Source: JAZKID01 sp963714065
GTDB taxonomy: Bacteria; Pseudomonadota; Alphaproteobacteria; Rhizobiales; UBA4765
Direction of reading: 5' to 3'
DNA: 64,000 bases
NCBI GenBank assembly: GCA_963714065.1
Contig: OY970226.1
Span: 372,001 to 436,000 of the forward strand
This document shows positions 16,150 to 24,156 of the stretch, piece by piece. Under the pieces are notes generated by a model. It had not been told where the DNA came from. It ran no database searches and worked only from the letters and a program-made list of their open reading frames with translations. The position numbers and the translations under genes are program-made. Position 1 is the first letter of the stretch, and every line of letters starts with the position of its first letter.

Positions 16150-17432
16150 GCCGCCCTCAAAGCCTGATCGAGATCGGCGATAATATCTTCCGGATCCTCT
16201 AACCCGATCGACACGCGGATCGTGTCCGGCCCGCAACCGGCCGCGATCTTGTGCTCGTCCGAAAGCTGGCTGTGCGTGGTGGAAGCCGGGTGAATGATCA
16301 ACGAGCGCGTATCGCCGATATTGGCAAGATGCGAAAACAGCTTCACATTCGCAACAACCTTCACGCCGGCATCGTAACCGCCCTTCACACCGAACGTGTA
16401 AACCGAGCCCGCGCCCTTCGGCATATAGCGTTTGACGAGATTATGATGCGGATCTTTCGGCAGCCCGGCATAGCTGATCCATTTCACTTGATTATGTTGC
16501 GAGAGAAATTCGGCAACCTTCAGCGCGTTGTCGCAATGGCGCTGCATGCGCAGCGGCAGCGTCTCTATACCTGTTAAAATCTGGAACGCGTTGAACGGCG
16601 AAATGCAGGGCCCCAGCGGCTGCAGGCCGAGCGCGCGGCAAGCCACGGCAAACGCCATTTTGCCGAAAGCCTGATGGAAGTTGAGATTGTTATATTCGGG
16701 CCGCGGTGATGTAAGACATGGATAGCGTCCGGACTTGCTCCAATCGAACGTGCCGCCATCGACGACGATGCCGCCCATGGAATTGCCGTGCCCGCCCAGA
16801 AATTTCGTCAGCGAATGAACGACGATATCCGCGCCATGCTCAAAAGGCCGGCAGAGATAAGGTGTCGCGACCGTGTTGTCGATCAGCAGCGGCAGGCCTG
16901 CGCCCGATGCGATCTTGGCAAGACCCACAATATCCACCACGCGCCCGTCCGGATTGGCGATGGTATCGGCATAGATCGCTTTCGTTTTCGGTGTGATCGC
17001 CTTCTCGAACGTGGAAAGATCGTTGATGTCGGCCCATTTCACCTGCCAGCCGAAGCGCTTATAGCTGTGGCCGAACTGGGTGATCGTGCCGCCGTAAAGC
17101 TGCCTGGCGGCAACGAATTCGTCGCCGGGTTCGAGCAGGGTCTGGAAAGCGATGAACTGCGCGGCAAGGCCTGAGGCGAGCGCCAGTGCCGCGCTGCCCC
17201 CTTCGAGCGCCGCCACGCGCTGCTCCAGAACTTTTTGCGTGGGATTGGTGACGCGGCCGTAAATCTCGCCGTCGGATTTGAGCGCGAAACGGTCGGCCGC
17301 TTCCTTGGCAGAGGGAAAAACATAGGCCGCCGACTGGTAGATCGGCGTGACCACGGCGCCGGTTGCCGGGTCCGGCGCGGCGCCCGCGTGAATGGCCTGC
17401 GTGGCAAAGCCGGGCTTTTTATCCTTGCTCAT
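16146..17432 (-). CDS. metY: O-acetylhomoserine sulfhydrylase (PLP-dependent)
   Basis: 428 residues, normal for MetY. Makes homocysteine from O-acetylhomoserine and sulfide in direct-sulfhydrylation methionine synthesis. Visible features are ATQAIHAG and TPIYQSAAYVF at the N-terminus, YGRVTNPT, the cofactor site HSLTKFLGGHGNSMGG with the PLP lysine, and a C-terminal HPASTTHSQL substrate loop. The ATG at 17432 is preceded by AAGGAGTTTC, which decides the start over an upstream extension. The leader contains a hairpin (ACGCCC...GGGCGT, about 17487-17509), but I could not match it to a known SAM riboswitch. Confidence 0.93.
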   Translation of the reverse strand: MSKDKKPGFATQAIHAGAAPDPATGAVVTPIYQSAAYVFPSAKEAADRFALKSDGEIYGRVTNPTQKVLEQRVAALEGGSAALALASGLAAQFIAFQTLLEPGDEFVAARQLYGGTITQFGHSYKRFGWQVKWADINDLSTFEKAITPKTKAIYADTIANPDGRVVDIVGLAKIASGAGLPLLIDNTVATPYLCRPFEHGADIVVHSLTKFLGGHGNSMGGIVVDGGTFDWSKSGRYPCLTSPRPEYNNLNFHQAFGKMAFAVACRALGLQPLGPCISPFNAFQILTGIETLPLRMQRHCDNALKVAEFLSQHNQVKWISYAGLPKDPHHNLVKRYMPKGAGSVYTFGVKGGYDAGVKVVANVKLFSHLANIGDTRSLIIHPASTTHSQLSDEHKIAAGCGPDTIRVSIGLEDPEDIIADLDQALRAA

Positions 17433-17561
17433 GAAACTCCTTGTGGAGAATTGCAGTGCAGCATGAGTTGATTCTTGCTTCCGGTGTACGCCCTGCGCTA
17501 GTGGGGCGTCAAACGGCAACTACATCATAGTTGTGTTGATTTATTATAAAGGTGATTTCAC

Positions 17562-18254
17562 ATGGCAGTTTTATCAATTGGAAATACCGCGCACTCAAAT
17601 ACTACAGATCCTAACGCTGCTTTCTCCGATGTGCTTGATCTTGAATATGAGAAGAAAGAGGACAAGAAAAATAAAAAACCGACATTTTACGAAAAGCTTT
17701 TCTACAATATTGTGAGAAGCGATAAATGTTCTGGCGATCAGACGTCGGAACAGGCGCATGAGAATATCCTGATCTGCTATTTGAAAAATGTTTGCAAATT
17801 TGGCGATTATATCACCATCGGCAATGTGAATGGTGAAGCAAAGATTTCCAATCTGAACACCAACTTCTTCAAGGAACAGCTTGGCGGCTCAAAACTGGAA
17901 CAGTTGATGGCAAGCTTCAGAATTAATAAAGGTAATGTAAGTTTTCAAAAAATCGTCCGTGACACCCTCAGACAACAATTAGAAGAGAATGCGAGACTTC
18001 AAAAAAAGGGGAAAAATGATAAAATATCTCCTTTAATATCGAACAGGCAGTGGCAAATGAATACCGAAACTTTCGCTCACGCTTTTTTCAGCGCGCTTAA
18101 TCATGCTATGCCAATGGGTTTCACCAAGTTTGAAAACGAAATGATTGCCCTTAGCAAAGATACTTCCCCTATGTATGTTAGGGCAGAAACTGATGAAGTG
18201 GAAACGGCTCCAGCCCTCGTAAACGCTACGCTAAAAACCAGTAACCAGCATTAA
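17562..18254 (+). CDS. Hypothetical protein, 230 residues
   Basis: Unrecognised. AAGGTGA upstream of the ATG supports the start. No signal peptide or membrane helix. The N-terminal third is rich in Asp/Lys (EYEKKEDKKNKKPTFYEKLF), and the centre has two cysteines in ICYLKNVCKFGDYITIG. A later segment (RQWQMNTETFAHAFFSALNHAMPMGF) looks helical. Base composition is AT-rich compared with metY and rplM. Divergent from metY with about 130 bases between starts; followed by another orphan in the same direction. Confidence 0.55.
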   Translation: MAVLSIGNTAHSNTTDPNAAFSDVLDLEYEKKEDKKNKKPTFYEKLFYNIVRSDKCSGDQTSEQAHENILICYLKNVCKFGDYITIGNVNGEAKISNLNTNFFKEQLGGSKLEQLMASFRINKGNVSFQKIVRDTLRQQLEENARLQKKGKNDKISPLISNRQWQMNTETFAHAFFSALNHAMPMGFTKFENEMIALSKDTSPMYVRAETDEVETAPALVNATLKTSNQH

Positions 18255-18385
18255 GTCTGGCTGAATATCCAATCAATTCCCGCATAAGTTGCGCCAAATA
18301 GGCAAGTTTATCTTGCGTCAAGGCACGGTTTTTCCTAATCTGCCTGCAGAAAAGCGAATTGAAACGTTTATTTTAGGAGATTAAA

Positions 18386-19057
18386 ATGACGGCGCCATCA
18401 GTTGTAGGCAATTATTCAGCAGTCAAATTAAATCAGACCGGACCTGCTTTTAGCGGGGCACTTCATTATGGTCAGGCCAGAGCAAACGGCGCCCAGACAC
18501 CTGCCGGGAATGAAAATCCTGAGACAAAACGAGCGGCTTTTTACGATATTATAAAACAAGAGAACGATGGAGAAAAATCCGAGCTTGGTTTGGAAGGGCT
18601 GATAAACTATGTGATCAGCCATTATGGAACTGATGGCTTGATTGCATCTACAGGTTTGGCGCAGTTAGCAAAAGAGTTTGACATAAGTTTAAAAAATTCT
18701 GCTGTTGAGCAGGCACTGACAAGAACTTGGCAAATGTTTCCTAATGGTATCAAGACATATGACCCCGAAGCGCTTGTAAAGCAACTTTTTGGTCCAGCGA
18801 TTACAGGCAATAAAATACTCAAGCCAAATTATCTTGCTCGCATCAAAGCGCTGCATGATCCAGCCGCAGAACGACCGCGCGCCACCACACCAACTGAGCC
18901 GACACCAAAGCCGGTTATTGCTACTGAAATAAACGAAAAGGGCAAGGTCACAATCAGGGTTAGCGATCCTAAAGCCGTTAGTTCTATAACAGTGATTGCT
19001 CCTCAGGGCACTCCAGTCACCACTGTATCGCCCGCTCCTCCTCCTAAGAAACAATAA
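18386..19057 (+). CDS. Hypothetical protein, 223 residues, Pro/Thr-rich tail
   Basis: Unrecognised. A strong AGGAGA site precedes the ATG. Residues about 45-140 look helical (FYDIIKQENDGEKSELGLEG, ALTRTWQMFPNGIKTYDPEA). The C-terminal 60 residues are a Thr/Pro/Lys linker flanking a short beta segment (GKVTIRVSDPKAVSSITVIA). No signal peptide. It could be co-transcribed with 17562-18254 across a 131-base gap. Confidence 0.55.
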   Translation: MTAPSVVGNYSAVKLNQTGPAFSGALHYGQARANGAQTPAGNENPETKRAAFYDIIKQENDGEKSELGLEGLINYVISHYGTDGLIASTGLAQLAKEFDISLKNSAVEQALTRTWQMFPNGIKTYDPEALVKQLFGPAITGNKILKPNYLARIKALHDPAAERPRATTPTEPTPKPVIATEINEKGKVTIRVSDPKAVSSITVIAPQGTPVTTVSPAPPPKKQ

Positions 19058-19093
19058 AACTTCAGATTATCTTGAGCGCAGCGAAAAAAATAT

Positions 19094-19696
19094 CTAGTCT
19101 TCCATCAGCTTCTTGATCTGCGCGACATAGGGCCTTACCGCCTCGATATTGCCGGGCAAGGGTTTCAGCTTCTGCACGCTCTGGAATTCGCTTTCCAGAT
19201 TTTTGATCGCCTCGGCCTTTTCGGCATCGCTGAAGTTTTTGTCGTTCTTCACCTGCTCGATGGTTTTTCTGATATTGGGCTCGAAATCGGCAAGACCGCC
19301 TTCCGGGTCGGCATAGCCATAGGCCATCATCACCGATTGTCCGGTCTCGTTCAGCTTCTCGAAATCGCTGAAGCCGTGCTTTTTGAAAATGGCGATCGTA
19401 TCCGGAGAATTTTTCGTGGTCTGAACGAGCGCGATGATATTGCCGCCCTCGCTGCCGCCTTCCTCGTCTTCCTCCTCGTCGTCATCGCTAGCCGAGGTTT
19501 TCGACGTCGTGTCGTTGGACTTTTGCCATTTCTTGACGTCATCGACAGTCGCCACGAAACGCTTCACGGCATCCGAATTCAGCTGGATCTGCTTCGGCGG
19601 CTCGTCCTTTGCGCTATCCTGCGCATATGCTGGAAAAACGCATAGGCAAATGAGGGCGGCAAGTGCGGCGCAGGTTCGGGCAGGCCGGAAGATCAT
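19094..19696 (-). CDS. Exported hypothetical protein, 200 residues
   Basis: Residues 1-24 (MIFRPARTCAALAALICLCV...AYA) form a signal peptide with an AYA-Q cleavage site. The mature part is acidic and helical, with a DDDEEEDEEGG run around residues 73-83 and many Lys/Glu. I do not recognise the family. I chose the ATG at 19696, preceded by AGAGAG, because the longer frame to 19759 would bury the signal peptide. It is convergent with 18386-19057 and divergent from rplM. Confidence 0.65.
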   Translation of the reverse strand: MIFRPARTCAALAALICLCVFPAYAQDSAKDEPPKQIQLNSDAVKRFVATVDDVKKWQKSNDTTSKTSASDDDEEEDEEGGSEGGNIIALVQTTKNSPDTIAIFKKHGFSDFEKLNETGQSVMMAYGYADPEGGLADFEPNIRKTIEQVKNDKNFSDAEKAEAIKNLESEFQSVQKLKPLPGNIEAVRPYVAQIKKLMED

Positions 19697-19857
19697 GAAG
19701 CGTCTCTCTTTTTTATGACTTGCTTTGATATCCCAGATTTGTGACGTAATCGCGGGCAAAAGTCCATGCGGGCCTATAAGACGTGAACAAGGGAAATCGG
19801 TATAGTGGTATTATAATACCTCAAACAAAAGCACTTGATTTTGCAGGTAAATTTGCC

Positions 19858-19884
19858 TTGACAGCACGATTGCCGCTTTAGTAA
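19858..19884 (+). promoter_or_regulatory. Candidate promoter of rplM-rpsI
   Basis: A consensus TTGACA at 19858-19863 is followed by a poor -10 (around TTAGTA/TAGTAA near 19878-19884), 32 bases before the rplM start. Upstream, at 19807-19820, is a perfect 14-base palindrome GGTATTATAATACC that could be an operator or simply AT-rich promoter DNA for the divergent gene. Confidence 0.35.
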
Positions 19885-19915
19885 GCAGAGGCAGGTTTGA
19901 ACAAAGGGACGATCC

Positions 19916-20389
19916 ATGACGACCACGACGGCAACGCCGAAGGACATCGAAAAAAAATGGGTGCTGATCGACGCCGCCGGTCTCGTCGTCGGGCGCCTGG
20001 CCACAATCATCGCCATGCACCTGCGCGGCAAGCATAAGCCGACTTTCACGCCGCATATGGACGATGGCGATTTCGTCGTCGTCGTCAATGCCGACAAAGT
20101 GGTTTTCACCGGCCGCAAATGGCAGCAGAAAGTCTATCACCGGCACACTGGCCATCCCGGCGGCATCAAATCCGCGCGCGCCATTGAGATAAAGAACGGC
20201 AAGTTTCCGGACCGCATCATCCGCAAGGCCGTGGAGCGCATGCTGCCCGAAGGACCGCTGGGCAACAAGCAGCTTTCTAATCTGCGCGTTTATGCCGGGC
20301 CGAACCATCCGCATGAAGCGCAGGCACCGCTCAAGCTCGATGTCGCCTCCCGCAACCGTAAAAACGTCAAGAATGTGAAGGCAGCCTGA
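19916..20389 (+). CDS. rplM: Large ribosomal subunit protein uL13
   Basis: 157 residues. Motifs WVLIDAAGLVVGRLAT, FTPHMDDGDFVVVVNADKV and VERMLPEGPLGNKQLSNLRVYAG are characteristic of L13, an early assembly protein of the 50S subunit. AAAGGGA precedes the ATG. The short C-terminal extension after YAGPNHPHEAQ is typical of alphaproteobacteria. Two bases separate its stop from rpsI, the nearly universal pairing. Confidence 0.97.
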   Translation: MTTTTATPKDIEKKWVLIDAAGLVVGRLATIIAMHLRGKHKPTFTPHMDDGDFVVVVNADKVVFTGRKWQQKVYHRHTGHPGGIKSARAIEIKNGKFPDRIIRKAVERMLPEGPLGNKQLSNLRVYAGPNHPHEAQAPLKLDVASRNRKNVKNVKAA

Positions 20390-20391
20390 CC

Positions 20392-20877
20392 ATGTCCGAC
20401 AATCTCCAATCCCTCTCCTCTCTCGGCAGCGCTTTGAAAACGGAAGCGGGCATTGCTCAGCCGCCCGTGCGCGAACGCAAGGTGGATGCGCAGGGCCGCG
20501 CTTACGCCACCGGCAAACGCAAGGATGCCGTGGCGCGCGTCTGGATAAAACCGGGCAAAGGCGCCATCACCGTCAACGACCGTGATTACAAAACCTATTT
20601 CGCGCGCCCCGTTCTGCAGATGGTTTTGCAGCAACCGCTCGACGTGGCCCAGCGCAACGGACAATACGACATCATCTGCACCGTTGCGGGCGGTGGGCTT
20701 TCGGGACAGGCAGGCGCGCTGCGCCATGGTCTTTCTAAGGCCCTGACCCTGCAGGAGCCGGACCTGCGCGGCGTTCTCAAAAAGGCAGGCTTCCTCACCC
20801 GCGACAGTCGCGTGGTCGAGCGTAAGAAATACGGCCGCCGCAAAGCCCGCCGTTCCTTCCAGTTCAGCAAGCGCTAA
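20392..20877 (+). CDS. rpsI: Small ribosomal subunit protein uS9
   Basis: 161 residues. The conserved core YATGKRKDAVARVWIKPGKG, the VAGGGLSGQAGALRHG loop and the basic C-terminus RRKARRSFQFSKR, which reaches the P-site tRNA, are all present. The N-terminal extension of about 35 residues is common in alphaproteobacteria. Translationally coupled to rplM and followed by an intrinsic terminator. Confidence 0.97.
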   Translation: MSDNLQSLSSLGSALKTEAGIAQPPVRERKVDAQGRAYATGKRKDAVARVWIKPGKGAITVNDRDYKTYFARPVLQMVLQQPLDVAQRNGQYDIICTVAGGGLSGQAGALRHGLSKALTLQEPDLRGVLKKAGFLTRDSRVVERKKYGRRKARRSFQFSKR

Positions 20878-20899
20878 GCTTTGGATCGTTTGGCAGGAA

Positions 20900-20927
20900 G
20901 GGCAGCCGCGAGGTTGCCCTTTTTGTT
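20900..20927 (+). terminator. Intrinsic terminator of rplM-rpsI
   Basis: GGGCAGCC-GCGA-GGTTGCCC forms an eight-pair stem (one G-U) with a GNRA loop and is followed by TTTTTGTTTT. It closes the ribosomal operon and excludes the far-upstream start (20881) for the next gene. Confidence 0.9.
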
Positions 20928-20940
20928 TTCCGCCCCTAGG

Positions 20941-21951
20941 ATGCGCGCAATGCGCAAGACAAAGCTCAAGACGAAGTTCAAAACGAAATTCCAGCCGGTC
21001 GATGCGGCCTTTCTGGCCACCAGGAACAACGAAGCCTGGGCCGAGCCGGCCTATTCCGGCGCGCTGTCGGCATTCCGCCGCAATTATTCGCGCGATCTCA
21101 AAAATGTCGATGCCGTCATCTGGGGCGTACCTTACGATCTTGCCACATCCTACCGTCCCGGCGCGCGTTTCGGCCCGCAGGCCATTCGCCGTATCAGCGC
21201 GATGTGGGAACCCGCGGACGCAGCCTGGCCTTACGATTTCACGCCCTTCACGAAGCTTTCCATCGTCGATTACGGCGATGCCGTGTTCGATTTTTCCTGC
21301 CCTGAAATCGTCCTGAACGATATTGCCGAACAAGCCGCGCATATCATCGAAAACGGCGCGACGCTTTATTCATTGGGCGGAGACCATACGATCACGCATT
21401 CGCTGCTTCGCGCGCATGCGAAAAAATACGGCAAGCTTGCCTTCATTCATTTCGACGCACATGCCGATACCTGGAACGAAACGAACAAAAAACTTTATCA
21501 CGGCAATTTCGTTTCCAGCGCGATCGACGACAGGCTGATCGATCCAGCCAGCTCGATCCAGATCGGCATTCGCACCGTTGCGCCGAACCCGCATAAAATT
21601 GCGCAGATCGATGTCGACCAATGCACAGCGCTCGGCGCTGCGAATATCGCAGCGCAGATCAGGCGCAAGGTCGGCAAGCGCAAGGCTTATCTCAGTTTCG
21701 ATATCGACTGCCTCGATCCCGCGCATGCGCCGGGCACCGGCACACCGGTACCGGGGGGGTTAAGCACGCGCGAGGTTTACACGATCCTGCGTGGCCTCAA
21801 AGATATTGATATCGTCGGCGCCGATATCGTCGAAGTATCGCCGCCTTACGACCATGCCGACATCACCGCCAATGCGGCGGCAGGCGTGCTGCAGCAATTG
21901 CTGTGCCTGCAGGCGTTGCGGCACAAAAAGAAATCCTCAAGACGAAAATGA
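20941..21951 (+). CDS. speB: Agmatinase / arginase-family ureohydrolase
   Basis: About 336 residues. Manganese-binding motifs are GGDHTITH, FDAHADTW and SFDIDCLDPAHAPGTG, in family order. GVPYDLATSYRPGARFGP near the N-terminus is typical of agmatinases, which release urea from agmatine to give putrescine. A guanidinobutyrase or other relative cannot be excluded by reading. The start at 20941 (TAGGATG) is chosen because the upstream TTG lies before the terminator. Its stop overlaps the argC start (ATGA). Confidence 0.85.
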   Translation: MRAMRKTKLKTKFKTKFQPVDAAFLATRNNEAWAEPAYSGALSAFRRNYSRDLKNVDAVIWGVPYDLATSYRPGARFGPQAIRRISAMWEPADAAWPYDFTPFTKLSIVDYGDAVFDFSCPEIVLNDIAEQAAHIIENGATLYSLGGDHTITHSLLRAHAKKYGKLAFIHFDAHADTWNETNKKLYHGNFVSSAIDDRLIDPASSIQIGIRTVAPNPHKIAQIDVDQCTALGAANIAAQIRRKVGKRKAYLSFDIDCLDPAHAPGTGTPVPGGLSTREVYTILRGLKDIDIVGADIVEVSPPYDHADITANAAAGVLQQLLCLQALRHKKKSSRRK

Positions 21952-22997
21952 AACGCGTGCGTATTGCCGTTCTGGGCGCTTCCGGTTACACGGGCGCGGA
22001 ACTCGTGCGGCTGCTCCTTAACCACCCACGCGCCGAAATTGCAGCGCTGACCGGCGAGAGCAAGGCCGGCCTCATGATGGGCGAAGTGTTTCCGCATCTT
22101 CTGCCTAACAGCCTGCCAAAGCTGACAAAGATCGAGGAGCTCGACTGGCAGGCTTTCGATGTCGTCTTCTGCGCCCTGCCGCACGGCACCACGCAAACCA
22201 CGATCAAGGCGGCATGCGCCGCGAATGAAAATCTGAAAATCGTCGATCTCTCCGCCGATTTCCGCCTGCACGATGTCGAGGCCTATGCGCACTGGTACAA
22301 TCACGCGCATCAGGCAAAGGATTTGCAGGCTGAGGCGGTTTACGGTTTGACCGAATTGTACCGGCGCGAGATCAGGAAGGCGCGGCTTGTCGCCAATCCC
22401 GGCTGTTATACGACGGCGGCAATCCTGCCGCTAGTGCCACTGCTCAAGAAACGCGTCATCGCGCATGATCCGATCATCATCGACGCGAAATCCGGCGTGA
22501 CGGGTGCAGGCCGCGCGGCAAAAGAGTCGAGCCTGTTCACCGAAGTCGCCGAAGGGTTTCATGCCTATGGCGTCGGCCATCACCGGCACATGTCGGAGCT
22601 CGATCAGGAATTTTCGAAAGCGGCGGGGCGCGATGTCGTCGCTTCCTTCACGCCGCATCTTCTGCCGATCAATCGCGGCATTCTGGCAACCATTTACGTC
22701 AACTTGTGCAAGGGCAAAACCATCAATGATGCGCATGCAGCGCTCGCTTCGACTTATGAAGGCGAAACTTTCGTGAAAGTGCTGCCCCTTGGCCAGTTGC
22801 CGGCGACGCGCCATGTGCGCGGCAGCAATCTCTGCCTCATCGGGCTCGCGAAAGATCGCCAGAACGAGCGCATCATTCTCGTGTCGACGCTCGATAATCT
22901 TGTCAAAGGTGCCTCGGGCCAGGCGGTGCAGAATATGAATGTGATGCTAGGCTATGACGAGGATTTGGGCTTGCTGCAGGCACCCCTATTCCCCTGA
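21948..22997 (+). CDS. argC: N-acetyl-gamma-glutamyl-phosphate reductase
   Basis: 349 residues. NADPH-dependent third step of arginine synthesis. The N-terminal nucleotide-binding loop reads VLGASGYTGAELVRLL, and the catalytic cysteine is in LVANPGCYTTAAILPL. FHAYGVGHHRHMSE and FTPHLLPINRGIL match the substrate region. The ATG at 21948 overlaps the preceding stop by four bases, so it is translationally coupled to the ureohydrolase. An earlier in-frame ATG at 21903 would add a segment before the Rossmann strand and is rejected. Confidence 0.95.
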   Translation: MKRVRIAVLGASGYTGAELVRLLLNHPRAEIAALTGESKAGLMMGEVFPHLLPNSLPKLTKIEELDWQAFDVVFCALPHGTTQTTIKAACAANENLKIVDLSADFRLHDVEAYAHWYNHAHQAKDLQAEAVYGLTELYRREIRKARLVANPGCYTTAAILPLVPLLKKRVIAHDPIIIDAKSGVTGAGRAAKESSLFTEVAEGFHAYGVGHHRHMSELDQEFSKAAGRDVVASFTPHLLPINRGILATIYVNLCKGKTINDAHAALASTYEGETFVKVLPLGQLPATRHVRGSNLCLIGLAKDRQNERIILVSTLDNLVKGASGQAVQNMNVMLGYDEDLGLLQAPLFP

Positions 22998-23092
22998 ATA
23001 AACACATTTTTTTATTTATTTTCAAGTACTTAACCTGCAATTAACCTTAACGGAGCGATAATGCCGCAGGCGTTTCACATAAGGACAAGCGC

Positions 23093-24149
23093 GTGCGTTT
23101 TGCCGGCATTCCTTCATGCGCATTTTTATGCGGCCTGTTGTTTCAGGCGCACATAGCCTATGCCGCCGATTTCGACGGAATCTTACCCGCCCGATCCGCG
23201 CCCACCGATTGTCGATCCCGTTTTGAACGCGCAATTGCGCGGCCCCAGATACGGCTCTGGTCCTCCGGTCGAGATGGGCCTGCGCTTCTGGTATGGCTCG
23301 GGCAGCACGATTTACAGCACCGACGCCAGCCAGTACGACCCCTCTTACGGCAATCCGACTTCGGTTCTCGCCTATACCGGCAAGAGCATGGCGAGCGCGG
23401 AATTCGCGCTTCGCACCGCCGATCCCGACAGCAGGCTTTTCTTCAAAGGCTTTATCGGCGGCGGCTGGATCAATGGCGGCGCGCTCGACGATGAAGATTA
23501 TACAACCGGCCAGGTCAAATATTTCGATACATACAGCAAGATCAAAAGCGGCGATGCGTTTTATATGTCCGCCGATGTCGGCCGGCTGTTCGTTCTCGAC
23601 CGCAGCCGCAACAGCATATTCCTGTTCAACCCCTTCGCCGGCGTTCACTACTGGGATGAGATGGAACATGCTTACGGGATCAGATGCAATGACGACGATG
23701 TAGACGGAAGCTATTGCGGTGGTCCGCCGGGAACCGTGCTGACACCGTTTTCGGTCAATACCATCAGCAACGAAACGAACTGGCTTTCCTTCCGCCTCGG
23801 CGCTGAAATGCAAGCAAGATTCTACGATAAATTTCTTCTCAATATGGAAGCAGCCTATGTGCCGCTCGCCTATTTCGATAATGAGAGCAGCCATCATCTA
23901 CGCCAGGATCTCGGCCCCGTTCCCAATGTCAGGCATTATGGGCAAGGCGCGGGTTATCAGTTGGAAGCGAGCCTTTATTACGACATCCTACCGAATACCA
24001 GCGTGGGCGGCGGCGTGCGTTACTGGCATCTTGCAGGAGGCGGCACAGCCGAGTTGGTTCAGTCGCAATTGCAATTCACGCTCAATGATCTCGCCAGCGA
24101 ACGTTACGGCATCTTCGGCGAGCTGAATTACAAATTCGGCGGTTATTGA
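23093..24149 (+). pseudogene. Outer-membrane beta-barrel protein, signal peptide and barrel in different frames
   Basis: A GTG at 23093 with AAGGA upstream begins a clear signal peptide (MRFAGIPSCAFLCGLL...AYA). The mature protein continues in another frame from about 23160 (YPPDPRPPIVDP) to 24149, offset by one base. The barrel part, about 320 residues, has alternating hydrophobic strands (MGLRFWYGSG, SRLFFKGFIGGGWI, WLSFRLGAEMQARF, GVRYWHLAGGG) and ends GELNYKFGGY, an aromatic end typical of outer-membrane proteins. It somewhat resembles omptin-like barrels, with low confidence. Either a frameshift mutation or a one-base assembly error lies around 23160-23200. Confidence 0.65.
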
Positions 24150-24156
24150 TCGCGCA

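Noticed and set aside
17433..17530. Possible SAM riboswitch before metY
   Set aside because: A hairpin (ACGCCC/GGGCGT) is present, but the conserved pseudoknot and loop sequences of the SAM-II and SAM/SAH classes could not be matched.
19807..19820. Perfect 14-base palindrome GGTATTATAATACC as an operator
   Set aside because: Single copy, AT-rich and in a divergent promoter region; it could occur by chance, so noted only with the rplM promoter.
20881..20940. Upstream TTG start for the agmatinase-like gene
   Set aside because: An intrinsic terminator at 20900-20927 lies inside that extension, so translation must begin downstream.
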